This document shows, in pieces, positions 22,444-34,909 of a stretch of 64,000 bases of DNA. The stretch lies in NCBI GenBank assembly GCA_963971225.1, contig OZ020268.1:51510404-51574403 (forward strand). The letters are read 5' to 3'. The position numbers and the translations under genes were made by a program. Position 1 is the first letter of the stretch, and every line of letters starts with the position of its first letter. The notes under the pieces are model-generated. The model worked only from the letters and a program-made list of their open reading frames with translations. It made no database searches and had not been told where the DNA came from. The DNA comes from Melieria omissa (taxonomy: Eukaryota; Arthropoda; Insecta; Diptera; Ulidiidae).

Positions 22444-25400
22444 AATTCGCCAGCGATGACTGAAATCGGTGTGTGTCTGTGTGTGGGTGGGTGCGTGCAA
22501 GTGGTGGCGGATGGTACAAATTGCTTAGTTGCTTGGTTTGCCTAGGAAAAGATCAAGACAAGGGTTTGTCTGACTGTTTCAGTTTCAGTTCCGTTTGTTG
22601 TGGACTATTTTGATGTAGAAGGTTTGCCTTGTGATGTAACAAACAAAAACACGCACAAAACTAGAAGCAAATTACAGGCCATTAATTTTATTAAATGTGT
22701 TCAATTTTCATTTCGTTCCACACGTTGAGTTGGCACGTTGATCTTAACATTCATAAAATTATCTAAAATTACAAACAGAATCTAAAATTGCAAAGCGAAA
22801 AAAGAAGAATTATTTCCTATATCTAAACAAAGAAAAAATTTCCTAATTTATATTAATTATCAAAATATTAATTCATTATAATTAAAAAATATTTTAAAAT
22901 AATTTATTAAAATATTATTTAAAATACTATTTTTATTTTATTATTTTTTAAATTTTTTGTTTTAATATTTATTTTTTTTAATAATTAATTAATTACTTAA
23001 TTAAGAATCTAAAATTGCTAAACAATTTCTAAAAAAAAGAGAAAATTTCCTAAAAAATATTAGCTAACTATAAAAATATTAATTAATTATAATAACAAAA
23101 TGGTTTAATTAATTATTGAATTTTTTTTTGTATTTTTAATTACTCGCTTAGAATTTTAAAGTTTCTCTCCATTTATTCATGAAAACACTTGTTTCACTTG
23201 CAAATTTTGTTCCATACCATGTCGTTTCATGCAAAACAACAAAATTATTAACTATTATTTATCATAATAAAATAAAATAAAATAAAACAAAAAAATTAAA
23301 TTCAAATAACATAAGATAAAATAAAACCATTAAAATAAAATTAAAAAAAATAAAATAACAGGAAAAAATTAAATTAAATACATTATTATTTACACATAAA
23401 ACCTAACAAGTTGCAATAAAATCTTACTTATGCATTTATTTTCTTTTAATTTTATTTTAGTAACACAAATATTCCATTTTCCCCTCCAAATTGTATAAAA
23501 TTATTAAAAAAAAAAACCTGCATTTCAAGTACATTCCATACAAACAAACGCACAAAGGAGTTTTTTTCAGTGATATAAATATTTTACAAACCTATTGTTT
23601 CACATTTCCTCAGCGTTCCATTCCTATTTCTTTTCACCATTTAAATATCCAAGAATTAAATAACATTTCGTACGTCAAACACACAAGGCAGTTGTTTCCT
23701 TTCATACATATATTCCATGTTTCAAACCATTCGTTTTCCATTTGCACAATGTTCCATTTCAGTCCGCTTTCTATTAAATTCCATACAAACAGATGCGCAA
23801 AGCAATTAACTTGCTTTATATTCTATAAACTTATTATTTTATATATGCAAATGTTCCATTCCCATTCCATTGTACTATCGTAACAATAGAAATTTCTATA
23901 ACAGTCCATGCAAACAAACGCACAAAAGTGTTAGTTTAGTTGACATCCACAAAACCTATTTCAGTTTTGCACTCTGTTCGCTTTCCATTCGATTGCATAA
24001 TGTTCCCATTCCATTTCACCATTAATAAGTGCACCAACAATTTCAATTAAACCACCACCGCCACCACCAACCAACTACCAGCCACTGAACAGCGTCCACT
24101 GTGCTCCCAGCTTGAACCCAACGAACTAAACGCAACAACCCACTCAACCAAAAAAAAAAACCGCTCTGATACCACCTGAAAGTATGCTTTAATCAATTTG
24201 TATGTCGAAATCGAAACTAACATGCCTTGAACTGTCGCATCCACCCCCTTAAGAACCAAGAAACAAAAAAGCGATGGACAAAAACCATTCACAAAATCTT
24301 AACTAAAAAAACCAACAACTACAAACAACTTAAATGTGTTTAATTGCTCGTTTCACTTAGCAAATCTTTCGAAGAAACTAACGCGGCGCATTGTTGTTGT
24401 TATTGCGACCAATTGTCATTTGACAACGATGCGCCGCGATTGTGCAAACAGCCAAGTCGAGCGACAGCCGTAGCGGCAAAATGAGAAAAGAGACAAACCT
24501 AAAACGCTTACTGAAAACAAAGACTAATTCAAAACACTTTTTTATTTAATTTAACATTAAATCATAGAGACAATTTTTTAGGCTTAACTATTGCAACAAC
24601 AACTAAACAAAGAGCAAAAACTAAAAGACAAATGCAAACAAACGTAAAATAAATACTGACAAATATGCCAACAAATGCGAGAAACTAGTACAAGAAGAAG
24701 AAGAAGAAGAAGAAAAAGAAGAAGAAGAGCAACAACAACATGAAGCGCAAATGCGGCACAACACTGTACATTCAACATTTATAAATAACTGTTTACCAAA
24801 ATGCATTTTTTTGTGTGATTACTGAAGCGCGTCGTTGTAACTAAAAGCAAAGGCGGAAAAAATATTACAAATACAAAATCACAAAAAATACAAAATCACA
24901 CAAAACATCACAAATACAAAAATCACAAAAAAACAAAAATTACGCAAAAATACAAAATTTGTGAGGTTTACAAATCACAAACATTCCACAAAAATTACAA
25001 AACCCGTAAAAAATCTGAATCAAGTCGAATTCTAAAGCTGGCGTTTATATATCTAATATCACAAAAGATTTAGGTATACGAAAACGACTAAAAGTGTGTT
25101 ACCAAAGCACTTCACAAACACAGATACACCCACCCACCTGGACACACACACAGACACACACAGGAATACCTAAATTTATACAGTCATGTACATAAGCTAA
25201 CATACAACAACTGCAACAACTAAACATACAAACCTACATAGACAAATGTAAGTGTGTATTTGTTCAAATTAAATGGATATGTTAGAAAGCAGCGACAGGC
25301 AACAAAAAAATCTTTAAAAAAAAATTTGAAAAAAATTGAAAAAAAATTAACAACTTGTAAATGTAACTATTTGTAAAGTGTGAAGAATTTAAATTATATG

Positions 25401-27159
25401 AAATGTCATAAGAAGCATAAGAAATACATATATATATATGAAGTGACTATATAGTTATTTATATACAAGAAAAGTGGCAAAAACAAACGCATAGTACATA
25501 TACACTGCAAAAAAATTACAAAAACAAAACAAAACTCTTAAACATATTGTAACAGAAAACAAAAACACAAGAAATAAAGTAAAGAAAACAAATGAAATGT
25601 AAAGCAGAATCATATAAAATGAAACAAAATTAAATAAAACATAATAAAATGAAACAAAAATATATTAAACATAATAAAATAAAAAAAACTAAATAAAACA
25701 AATTTAAATTAAATAATAAATGAAAGCAAAAAAATAAAACGAAAAAAATAAACAATAAATGAACAAATTAAATAAATTAAAATAACAAAATAAAAATACA
25801 AAAAATTATATAATGAAAAATAAACTGAGTAAGAAGAGAGTATAAAAAATTTAGTAAAAATTTATTTAAATATAGAAATATTAACGACTAACAGAGCTAA
25901 ACAATACAAAATCAATAAACACAAAATTAAATAAATTTATAAAAAGAAATTGTAATAAAAAAAAACAAATTAAACAAATTTTGATACCGTTTAGGAATGT
26001 GGAAAATTTCAAAATTAACAGGCAACTAAAACCAATAGCAAAACATTGTAAAAAAAATAATACAAATTAAACAAAAATAAATAAAAATAAAAAATAAAAT
26101 AGTAACAAAAACAAAACTCTACAATTCCACTTGTTCTGTAACAGGCCGGACAGACAATTGCAAAAAATTTCTAAATAAAAACAAATACAAAATGGACAGA
26201 GGTACAAAGAGCGGCAGCGGTGTGAAAGATGAAAGCCAATTCTATACTGTTTTATTTTGCAATACGGTCGACGAGTTTTTTATTGAATGCCTATAATCTT
26301 TGAAGTGAATTCACGATTCCCCAAGTTGCAAATATCTAGAAAACAATATGTATGAGTTTGACTTTAAAGCTACTTTGACACTCTTCTTTGGTTTAGAGCA
26401 GATCTTTTCTTCTCCATTTTGATGGTTACTCACTTGTTTGCTTGAGGACTTCATAGTCTGATCGCCAGTTATAATTCATTTCACAAATGTGACTGCTGAA
26501 TGAATGCAATCCAGCACATATAAAGAAATCTGCTTAAATCTTCAATATGATTGAAAATTTCAATAAAAGATGTTTGGCCCATCAAAGTGGACAAATTCAG
26601 GCAACTGCTGTAAACAAACTGATGAACAGATCCCGCCCATATTTAACACAGTACTTCAGTAAAGCTCTGATAAATTATGGAAAAGAAATTCTTACAAATC
26701 ATGGGCGCTAACCTTCAATATTTTTTATTTCCGGTACTCCATTAGTAGATGGTATCTACTTGAGGGGTATTTTTAATTGATAGAGACGTTGTTAATAATT
26801 TTAAAAGGTTCTGATTTCATAACTCATGAAACAGCTTCGCAGAATGGAAGGGTACCTATTGGGTCCCAGTTCCCAATTGGTGTTCCCAATTTAAATTTTA
26901 TTCATAAGTCAAACTTATTGAAATAATGATCTTTGTAAAGAAGAGTGAAAATCTGGCATGTAAGTTGGTTTAGTAATATGGCTTATGTTCTCCATACAAA
27001 CTTTTAATCGGAAAGTGAGGTTAGGACTATTGGGTCCTTAACTTTCCCAGTTTGTATTTCATTTTAAAGTTCAAGTCATTGAAATAATTCTCTTTGAATA
27101 AATGAGTAAAAATCTGTCATGTAAACATAAATTGGTTGAATAATAAAACTAATGTTCTT
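22444..27159. other. AT-rich 3' flank of the BTB gene, no gene seen
   Basis: This stretch holds likely 3' UTR and intergenic DNA. Visible items are A/T-rich runs (22840-23120, 24840-26120 with AAATAAA-type repeats), a GAA run (24690-24730), a strong GC-rich hairpin (24382-24438) and many possible AATAAA signals. No conserved coding exon could be supported. Confidence 0.5.
24382..24438. other. GC-rich hairpin, 16 bp stem
   Basis: CGCGGCGCATTGTTGT (24382-24397) faces ACAACGATGCGCCGCG (24423-24438). All 16 positions pair as RNA, with one G-U wobble, around a 25-base loop. It stands out in otherwise AT-rich DNA about 2 kb past the BTB stop. It could be a structured UTR element or an ncRNA precursor; function is unknown. 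Confidence 0.6.
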
Positions 27160-28260
27160 CATACCAACTCTTAACACATTGTTGATTCTGGCAGATATTG
27201 ACTTTCAAAAAAATTTAAACTATTTATTGAATTATTTGACATTTGAAGTACTTTCACCAAGTTAGATGTCAGATGGCACATTTAATGCGGTTTTTCTATA
27301 CAAACTCTTAACCCATTGTTGACCATGTTAGATTTTGGTTTTCAAAAAAATGAAAAAAAGGTGTTGAGTTATTTCTTATTTGAAAAACTTTCATAGAAAT
27401 TGAAGTCAATAGGTTAATTCATGTTTTTTTCATACATTGTTTTCCGTATACAAGGCTTAACCCATTGTGGACTCTGCAAGATTTTGATTTTCAAAAAAGT
27501 GAATTATTCTTAATTTAAAGGGTTTTCACAAAAATTGAAGCCAAGAAGTCCATGAATTCTTATTTTTGTTCGTACATTGTTTTACGTACTCAACGCTTAA
27601 CCCATTGGGGACTCTGCAAGATTTTGATTATCAAAAAAGAGAAAAACAGGTGTTGAATTTCTCTTCACTTAACCCTTTCCGACATGAAAGTAAACCGGCC
27701 TGTATGAATTGTATGGGCTGTAGTCCAATATATTGGACACTGTTACTGAAAGGGTTAAAGTGTATTCACCAAAATTGAAGTCAATAGGTTAATTAATTTA
27801 TGTTTTTGTTCATACATTGTTTTACGTACTCAGCGCTTAACCCATTAAGGTCCTCTGCAATATTTTTATTTTCAAAAAACAGAAAAACAAGTTTTGAATT
27901 ATTCTTCATCTCAAGTAGTTTCATTTTATGTGTTAATTAATTTTTTGTTTCAGTGCACGAGGCTTAACCCACTGCGGACTCACTAATACTTCGATTTTCT
28001 AAAAAATAAAAAAACAAGTGTTGAATTATTCTTCATTTGACGTGTTTTCACCAAATTTGATGTCAATAGGTTCATTAATTCATGTTTTTGTTTATACCTT
28101 AACACATTGTTGACTGCATCAGATTAAGAATTTTATAGAACTGAAAAATACGTGCTGAATTGTTTTTGATTTCGAGTGTTTTCAAAAAGCAATTGCACCA
28201 TGAAAAAGTTGTTTCTATAACCTTAACCCATTTTTTGCCTCTTAACATGGACCGGAAATT
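27160..28260. repeat. ~140 bp tandem repeat array, forward orientation
   Basis: The phrase CTTAACCCATTG followed by a GACTC/GACC block recurs near 27170, 27308, 27457, 27596, 27835, 27963, 28097 and 28220. Copies share TTTTGATTTTCAAAAAA and GAAGTCAATAGGTTAATT segments. The 239-base interval (27596-27835) contains an 82 bp TTAA-flanked insertion. The same unit appears inverted at 30330-30930. Confidence 0.8.
27673..27754. mobile_element. 82 bp TTAA-flanked mini-element (piggyBac-like MITE)
   Basis: It begins CCCTTTC and ends GAAAGGG, with TTAA on each side (27669-27672, 27755-27758). The surrounding repeat array provides the empty site. A perfect 14-base palindrome (TCCAATATATTGGA) lies inside. 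CCC-starting ends plus TTAA are characteristic of piggyBac-type elements. Confidence 0.7.
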
Positions 28261-28506
28261 TTGAAAATCCATTTCTGAGTGGAAGATTGGTTTCTAAAAT
28301 GAACTTTTTCTAAAATGAAAATTTCATGTTTATAGCTTTAGCACTTTGGATTCGATGATAGTGAATCAGTCAGTCCGACAATTAGGACAAAAAAAATATA
28401 TCCATATAGACATCTAAAATAGCATTTATAAGACTTCAGCAGTTTGGATTCGACGATGGTGAATCAGTGAATCAACTTAATCAGTGTTGAATACACAATT
28501 CAGACG

Positions 28507-28565
28507 GTTGGAATTTGTGGCATCACAAGAGCCCAAAAAATGGTCCAGGTGTGTCAGAAACTACC
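28507..28565 (+). repeat. Possible non-LTR retroelement 3' tail remnant
   Basis: TGTGGCATCACAAGAGCCC followed by GGTCCAGGTGTGTCAGAAAC resembles the tails of the SINE at 31805 (TGTGGTATCACAATGGGCC) and of the fragment at 42949. No coding part is left. Confidence 0.35.
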
Positions 28566-30329
28566 AGCTTTCAGTCTGCTTCAGACCTAAGGCAGACCTA
28601 CTTCAATGTGATTATTCCACCATTTTCCGCCTAAAGCAAAGCACAAGAAAATCTAAGCAGCTCCACCATAAGTTGGCATCTTTCTTTCATTTCCTCCTCC
28701 TCTCCTCTTTATCACATTTTCTAGCCACGCACACACACAAAGTTGCCGCTTTTTGGCTCATCTCTGGCCACTGACAATTTTTGTGCGAACGAGGGAATGT
28801 CAACCGAAAATAGCTCATCAAAATGTTTGTGCTTTTAAATTATAAATGAAAAGAAACCAAAACGTGAAAAACGAAACATTAAATTACATACATACAAACC
28901 ATGTTATACATAACTATATACAGACCAACACCTACTCGTACATACATAACACTATTGAAACATTACATATGCATTCTAATTAAATGTAACCCACCAATGT
29001 ATTTAAAAACTTAAAGAGATTAAACTGAAAGAAACAAAAACAAAAACCAACAAAGCAGCATTTTTAAACTAAAACAGCCGAAAACAAGAACGAAAGTAAC
29101 GAAGCTGACACACAAAACAATTTAAGTAAAACATGAAACGAAAAACTATAAACCGTCAATGAAAACGCAACACCAGCAAAACAAAAACAAAAATTTAAAA
29201 CAATTTTTAACTGAATTCCAGTAAAAGCCAACCAACAATAACCCAACCAAGCTACAAATATCCAACATTGTTTTAGGCCAATGCCGAATGTCTATGTGTG
29301 GCCTCTTTTATGGGTATATTTTTTAGAGAGAAAGAAAAACACGCACACACACACATACATACAAAAGGCTAGAAGCAACTGGCTGCGGTATTACAGTATT
29401 TTGCCACAATTTTACGAATTCATTTCATATAAATAATGAAAACAAAGTGAAGTGCAGCTAAAATTGTATAACTCCACACAAAAACACACACACACACACA
29501 CACATACATACAGAGCATATAACATACATGTGCGCCTCCTCCTTGTACTGTTATTAAATGTAAAAGCAACAAATGGAGCAACTTCAACAACTCCACAATA
29601 AAGCAACAAAAACTACTAACAATAAGCATTAACAAAAAACAAAACAATGGAATACTAAATGAGAAAAGATTAAATAAATGCGAAGTATATATGAGAATAT
29701 TTGAAGAATGACGCAATGGTGCTTTTCAATGTTGGGAAAGTTCCTCAGTTAGTTGAACGATGACTGAGGAGAAATGCTTGGAATAAGTAAACATTGGCGT
29801 TGTTTATGAATGAAGGAAGGGATGTCTAACATTGTCATGGTAAGTCTGAATACAATAAGAAAACCTGGGTACGAGTATATTTCTAGAATAAATATTTAAT
29901 TATTTTTTCGATTTCCTAACTAACTAACTAACCATTTTCCAATAATCAAGCGTCCTTGCTATAGCCGATAAAACTGCCCTTTGTGAAAATAGACAAAAAC
30001 CCATCTTTGTGACTGCCAATGAAATCTTCTCTCTGTGATCACCAACTAATACATCTTCTGTTATTATAAAAAAAATACTCAATCTGATTACAAACAAAAA
30101 GTTTTCATTGCATTCCTCATCAAATCTTTCCTCATTTTCTTTGTTAGCACTAGGTATCGGATTTGAATGCTCACCAAATATGCGAAATATATACAAAACA
30201 TTTGCACTCCATCCAGGCCGAACCGCTGAAGCTACAAATAGGAAATTTGTAGTGTGGGTACATCTTGAAAAATGATCCTTCGTTAAAAAGGGATTTTTTC
30301 GAAATTCGTGGTCTAAAGGGGCAAAACAT

Positions 30330-30930
30330 GGGTTAAGGTGTTGTATGAAGAAACGCATTTTAATGAGCTTATTGATTTCAAATTTGGTGAAAACACTTCA
30401 AATTAAAAATAATTCGACACGTATTTTGCAATTTTTCGAAAATCAAAACTTAACGGGGTCAACCAAGGGTGAAGGTTCGAATACGGATAGACTTCGAAAA
30501 AAAACATGCACCGATAGGCCTATAGGACTTAAAAATTTGTGAAAATAATAGAAATAAAAAATAATTAAACACATATTTTTTACTTTTGTGAAAATCTCAA
30601 GCCGTTAATTAAACCAAGAGTTAACTGTTTGTATGGGGAAACAAAATTGTTTGACCCGTTTGACTTCAAATTTGGTAAAAAGTACTTCAAATGCAAAATA
30701 TTAAAACACGTGTTTCTCAGTGTTTTTTTTAAATCGAATTCAAACCGAGTAAACTAAGGGTTAAAAGTTTGTATGGACAAGCATGATTTAATGGGGTTTT
30801 TGTCTTCAAACTTGGTTAAAGTGCACCAAATGATAATGTTTTTATTTTTTCGAAAATCGAAATCTGACGGGGTCAACGATGGGCTAAGAGTTTGTAAAGG
30901 GAAACATGATTTAAGGGGTTAAATTACTTA
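30330..30930. repeat. ~140 bp repeat array, inverted relative to 27160-28260
   Basis: Here the unit reads in reverse complement: GGGTTAA, TTCAAATTTGGTGAAAA, TTTTTCGAAAATC and GACGGGGTCAAC. These correspond to TTAACCC, TTTTCACCAAATTTGAA, GATTTTCAAAAA and GTTGACC in the forward array. About four copies are visible. Confidence 0.75.
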
Positions 30931-31096
30931 ATATATGACAAATCTATTGTTCACTGTCTGTGGTCACTAACGTACGCATCTCGGGTTTCTTATTACCAAA
31001 ACATATTCAATGTGATTAGAAAAAAATGTACTTACTTTAAGATCACAAACAAAAAGTATTCTTGTTACAGTTTTCAAAAAAAAATGTTCTTTATTA

Positions 31097-31441
31097 ATAA
31101 TAAATAAATAATAATTGATTGGCACGACAGCCCGCTTACGCGAGACTAAGGCCTAGCTTCCCGCAACCACCCGTGTTGTGCGTGTGAATTTTGTACGCGG
31201 GTGGAAGGGACCTACAGTTTTATGCCGGTTCCGAACGGCAGGTTGGGAGCTTTTTCATAGGCAATTTTTGCTCTCAGAGGTTTGCCATTTCCAGCTGAGA
31301 GGACAGCCACCGAAAGAGAAAACGAGTTTCCCGTTATTTTTTTTAGGTGTTACTACATGCAGAATTCGAACTTGCGTCGCTCTGCATGCGACTCGTTGGA
31401 CCGCGCACTAACCAACTGAGCCACGGCGGCTGCCGTGCGGC
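31097..31441 (-). mobile_element. tRNA-derived SINE with 12 bp target duplication
   Basis: On the minus strand the head carries box A TGGCTCAGTTGG (31423-31412) and box B AGTTCGAATTC (31373-31363). The body follows, and the 3' tail is ATT/TTATT-rich. TGTTCTTTATTA flanks it on both sides (31085-31096, 31442-31453). Its middle contains GCCGTTCGGAACCGGC and AAACTGTAGGTCCC, which are shared with the neighbouring SINE despite a different tRNA head. Confidence 0.85.
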
Positions 31442-31804
31442 TGTTCTTTATTATTACCAATAAATCTACTCTTTTTGATCATAAACAAAAGCTTTTCTTT
31501 GTAATAGCCAACAATCTTCTCTTAGTGATCACTAACGCATTCATTATTTTTGTGATCAACAACAAAGACTCTTAAATACCAAAAAATAGGAACTCTATTG
31601 CAAAGAGATTACTTACAAAATCCTATCTCTTTTATCACAAACAAAAAGTTCTCCGTGATAATAAACAAAAGCTCTGTAATCAAAAGTAAAAGATCTTCTT
31701 TGTAGGCACAAAAAATCTATCTTTTGTGATCACCAGCAAATGCTCTGTGATCACAAGCTGGAAAACTTTTTTATAGCCAAAAAAATCGCATGTTTTTAAT
31801 TACA

Positions 31805-32209
31805 TCGAGCCGGCCTCGATAGTCAAGCGGGTAGCGCGCTGGCTTCTCATACTAAAGGCTCCAGTTTCGATTCCTGGCTCGGGCTGGTGAACAACTCATC
31901 TACTTCTATCGCTATCCACATGAAGGGAATGAGAATTACAAGAATCGCACAAGTGCGCTCTTGGCAGGCAATGGCAAAACCTCCAAGTGTAAACGAAAAA
32001 CTGCCAATCGCCGTTCGGATTCGGCGTTAAACTGTAGGTCCCCGAACCCCCCTTTCCCCATCCGCTTGAAATGTGTGCTGTAACATATGTTGGCAAAACA
32101 GTGTTGCATACACAGTTCAAAAACGGGTGAAATATGTGGTATCACAATGGGCCTTTCAGGCCTCCGAGTGTATCTCTTATAGAGGCAGCCACCGCAACCT
32201 AACCTAACC
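31805..32209 (+). mobile_element. tRNA-derived SINE with CCTAA tail
   Basis: The head has box A TAGTCAAGCGGG (31820-31831) and box B GTTTCGATTCC (31864-31874). The core includes GCCGTTCGGATTCGGC and AAACTGTAGGTCCC (32010-32042). The tail is TGTGGTATCACAATGGGCC followed by ACCTAACCTAACC. The target duplication is TAATTACA (31797-31804, 32210-32217). RNA polymerase III transcription and LINE-supplied mobility are inferred from the class. Confidence 0.85.
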
Positions 32210-33171
32210 TAATTACAATTTACACCTTTAAGGCCGCCCTAGACCGCCTACAGTTGGTCATCCCATTCCACCGAACAGAGCACTGAGTTCACCCAACTCA
32301 CACCTTCGACCCTTGAATTGCTAAGTTCCATTCATTACTCCGGTACACAAGTCTCATGCTGATTCCTTCTTGGCTAAACCGTCTCTCAGCTCAGTTATCA
32401 ACAGAGTTACTCTTTATTGCTAGCAGATCTGTTGAGTTTTTTTAACATATTCGAAAATCAGTTTCGCGATTATAGTAAACTTTTTGGTACATTCGAAAAC
32501 CAGTTTAGCGGTTATCGTCCGCTGCTACATGCCTGAAATTACATCCTGTTTGTCCAGTGTTATAAAACTGACCTCATTTGATATCTGACTCTCAATTTGG
32601 TGAACCAATGCGTGAGCTCAGCTTTGGTTAAATTGATATAAAACTCCGAGCTGCATATAGCATAAGATTTATTGCTGACTGAGGTTGACTGTGAAACGAA
32701 AAATCTTATGAAAAATTCTTCCGAATACGGAAGAACTGCTTCATACTTCTTACTTAGTCGTACATCTGCAATTAGTGTATTGCACTTCCTTATTAACTTG
32801 AATTCACTCATCCCATTTGTGGTCATTTTTTCTCCTTGATGTTGTCCTGTCTCAGTTCAAGCAACGGTCTTATACCAGATCGAACTTTTTCCATATAGCA
32901 TCCTTAGTGTCGCTGTTCTCAGTATAAGTTTTTACATCAATTGAAAAAATTTCAAAGCAAACTTTTGATTTCAAACATGGCATATAATCAAAGTTTGACT
33001 GTGGAAAAGTTTTAATAAATTAATTCATAAACAAGTCCATTACATCTGACAGATAAAAAGCTTTTAAATACAAATTATATGCTTGTCTTTTAAATAAAAT
33101 TAAATCGCTTCAATTCATTTTGGTATGCACATCTCATCACTTCATTCAACATTAAAATTAATCACATAAAC

Positions 33172-34341
33172 TTACATCATATTTTCATATTTGTACTTTA
33201 GCTCAATTTCCAATCTCTTCAAACGTTCATCCTTTTCAATTTGCAGTATTTGCAACTTTTCATCCTTTTCTATCTCTCGCGCTCTTAACTCTAATTCGCG
33301 TATTTTCAAGTCAACATCAGCCTTTAATTTTTCCTCTTCTAATTTCATTTTGCGTTCACTAAGAGAAAACTCTTTTTCATATTTTTCTCTTTCGAAATCG
33401 AATTTCATTTTGAACATTACTGCACTATCCGACTTAAAAGCAGCCAATGGAACTGTAGACACTGAAGCTTGACGTTTTGGTTTCTTGGCAAAACAATGTA
33501 CTTCTTTTTGGTTACTATTTGATGTACTTTGTACCGGTGCGGGTTCATTAGCCATGGGCGTTGGCGATGCTGTTTCATTGCTTTCACTGACGTCGACTTC
33601 CTCTTTGACTGTGCGGCATTCCACAAAATCCATGCCCGTAGAATGATTTACATCAGTGGACGATTCAACTAGCAGCGGTGACTCGTTCAAGCGTTCATTA
33701 TAGAGTTCACCACCCGATTCGTCCACTGTATTCGAATCGCCACATTCGATTATCTCGAAACCGGTAGGTATCTCACCATTACTCTTTTCTTCAAAAATGT
33801 CTCTCAGCTGATGATAGTAGCGGCACCTTTGCAAAATTTTTACTGCAATTAAAAGTTAATCATTTGTGATATAAATAATGCATGAAAAACAAATCAACTC
33901 GCTTACGTTCAACACTGGAAGCATCCTCGCCTGCATCGAGAAGTTGGGCGCCCTCAGACTGTCGCCAGTCCATGGCTTTTTTGAATGAATCTTTGAGATG
34001 TCGCACCTTATATCTGATTAATTCCCATGTGGCATCAATTTTGGTCTTCTCAATCAGCTTTCTGTAGTAAATTTGTGCGGTTGGTTGCTGAAAAAAGTCA
34101 ACACACAACACATTACAACAACCTGGTCACCGTACTCGATGGCACCTAAACACACTAAAGCCAAGTGCAGAGACGCTTTGAAAACCCCAGTGCAATAAAT
34201 CTCATGCATTTTTTTTGGTTATTTTTTTATTACCTCCAGATCGGGTGATAGCTGCACATAATTCAAAATTGTACGAACTTCCCGTTCGGTCCATCGTTTT
34301 TTGATGCCCTTGAATTTTCTTCGAGGTAAAACTCTGTGCAT
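33172..34341 (-). CDS. Myb/SANT-like (trihelix) DNA-binding protein with C-terminal coiled coil
   Basis: Three exons join in phase: 34341-34234, 34087-33907 and 33842-33172, giving 319 residues from the ATG at 34341. Residues about 14-100 form a Myb/SANT-like, trihelix-type domain (KKRWTEREVRTILNYV, TWELIRYKVRHLKDSFKKA). The middle is acidic and Ser/Thr-rich. The last 90 residues are a highly charged coiled coil (FDFEREKYEKEFSLSERK, KDEKLQILQIEKDERLKR). Proteins of this design are usually nuclear DNA-binding factors, and some derive from the Myb-like partner protein of Harbinger transposons. The DNA target is unknown. Introns are 146 and 64 bases, and all borders are GT-AG. Confidence 0.8.
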
Positions 34342-34909
34342 TTCTACTTTGCTCACTTCACTTATAAATGCTTCGTTGCTCTGCTTTGCGTTTGCAAAAT
34401 GTCAGCTGTTGCGGCGGCCGTTCAGTGTTGCAAGTGCATGGCAAATGTGAGCATGTTCACAATTATGTCTGGCAACATGGCAATGGCAAATATAAAATTT
34501 AATATGGTCAATACAAATACAAAACGTACATAATTTCATTTGCATGGTTTTAAATTTGCAATATTGAAAAAAATATATGTTTCAATTGTGCAAACGCAAC
34601 ACCACTTTGCGCATCAATCAGCTGAACTCCAGCAGAAGCATTGAGTGCAAATGCAACCCTGCATTAGCTGCTTGTGTGCCTATTGGCTTGGTTGATGTAC
34701 GCAAGCGTGAAATTTTGTTCTCAAATTCAAAATCTCTTATAACTTGCATTGAAGCGTTGGGGTGTTTATACTTTGATCAGAATAACATATGTGCCCAGAA
34801 AAAAGAAAAGGAAAAATATATGTAAACATGAGTAATATGGAAAAATTAATTTGGCATGTATTCTGATACTTTTGAGTTAGAACACTGCCAACACACTTTA
34901 ATTTACTAT

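Larger units (their letters stand above)
29990..31790. repeat. Scattered TTTGTGATCACNAACAAA motif repeats
   Basis: Short diverged copies of a motif built on GTGATCAC with flanking AACAAAAAG and TCTTCT occur at 30000-30075, 31030-31060 and 31450-31770. The run is interrupted by the inverted 140 bp array and a SINE, so the three parts were probably one array. Confidence 0.55.

Noticed and set aside
21439..22519. 353-residue minus-strand frame opposite the BTB exons
   Set aside because: It is the antisense shadow of the BTB-BACK exons and their extension, rich in His/Leu/Arg as expected from that.
29924..30358. 144-residue minus-strand frame
   Set aside because: It crosses two repeat types (GTGATCAC motif and the 140 bp array) and has no recognisable domain.
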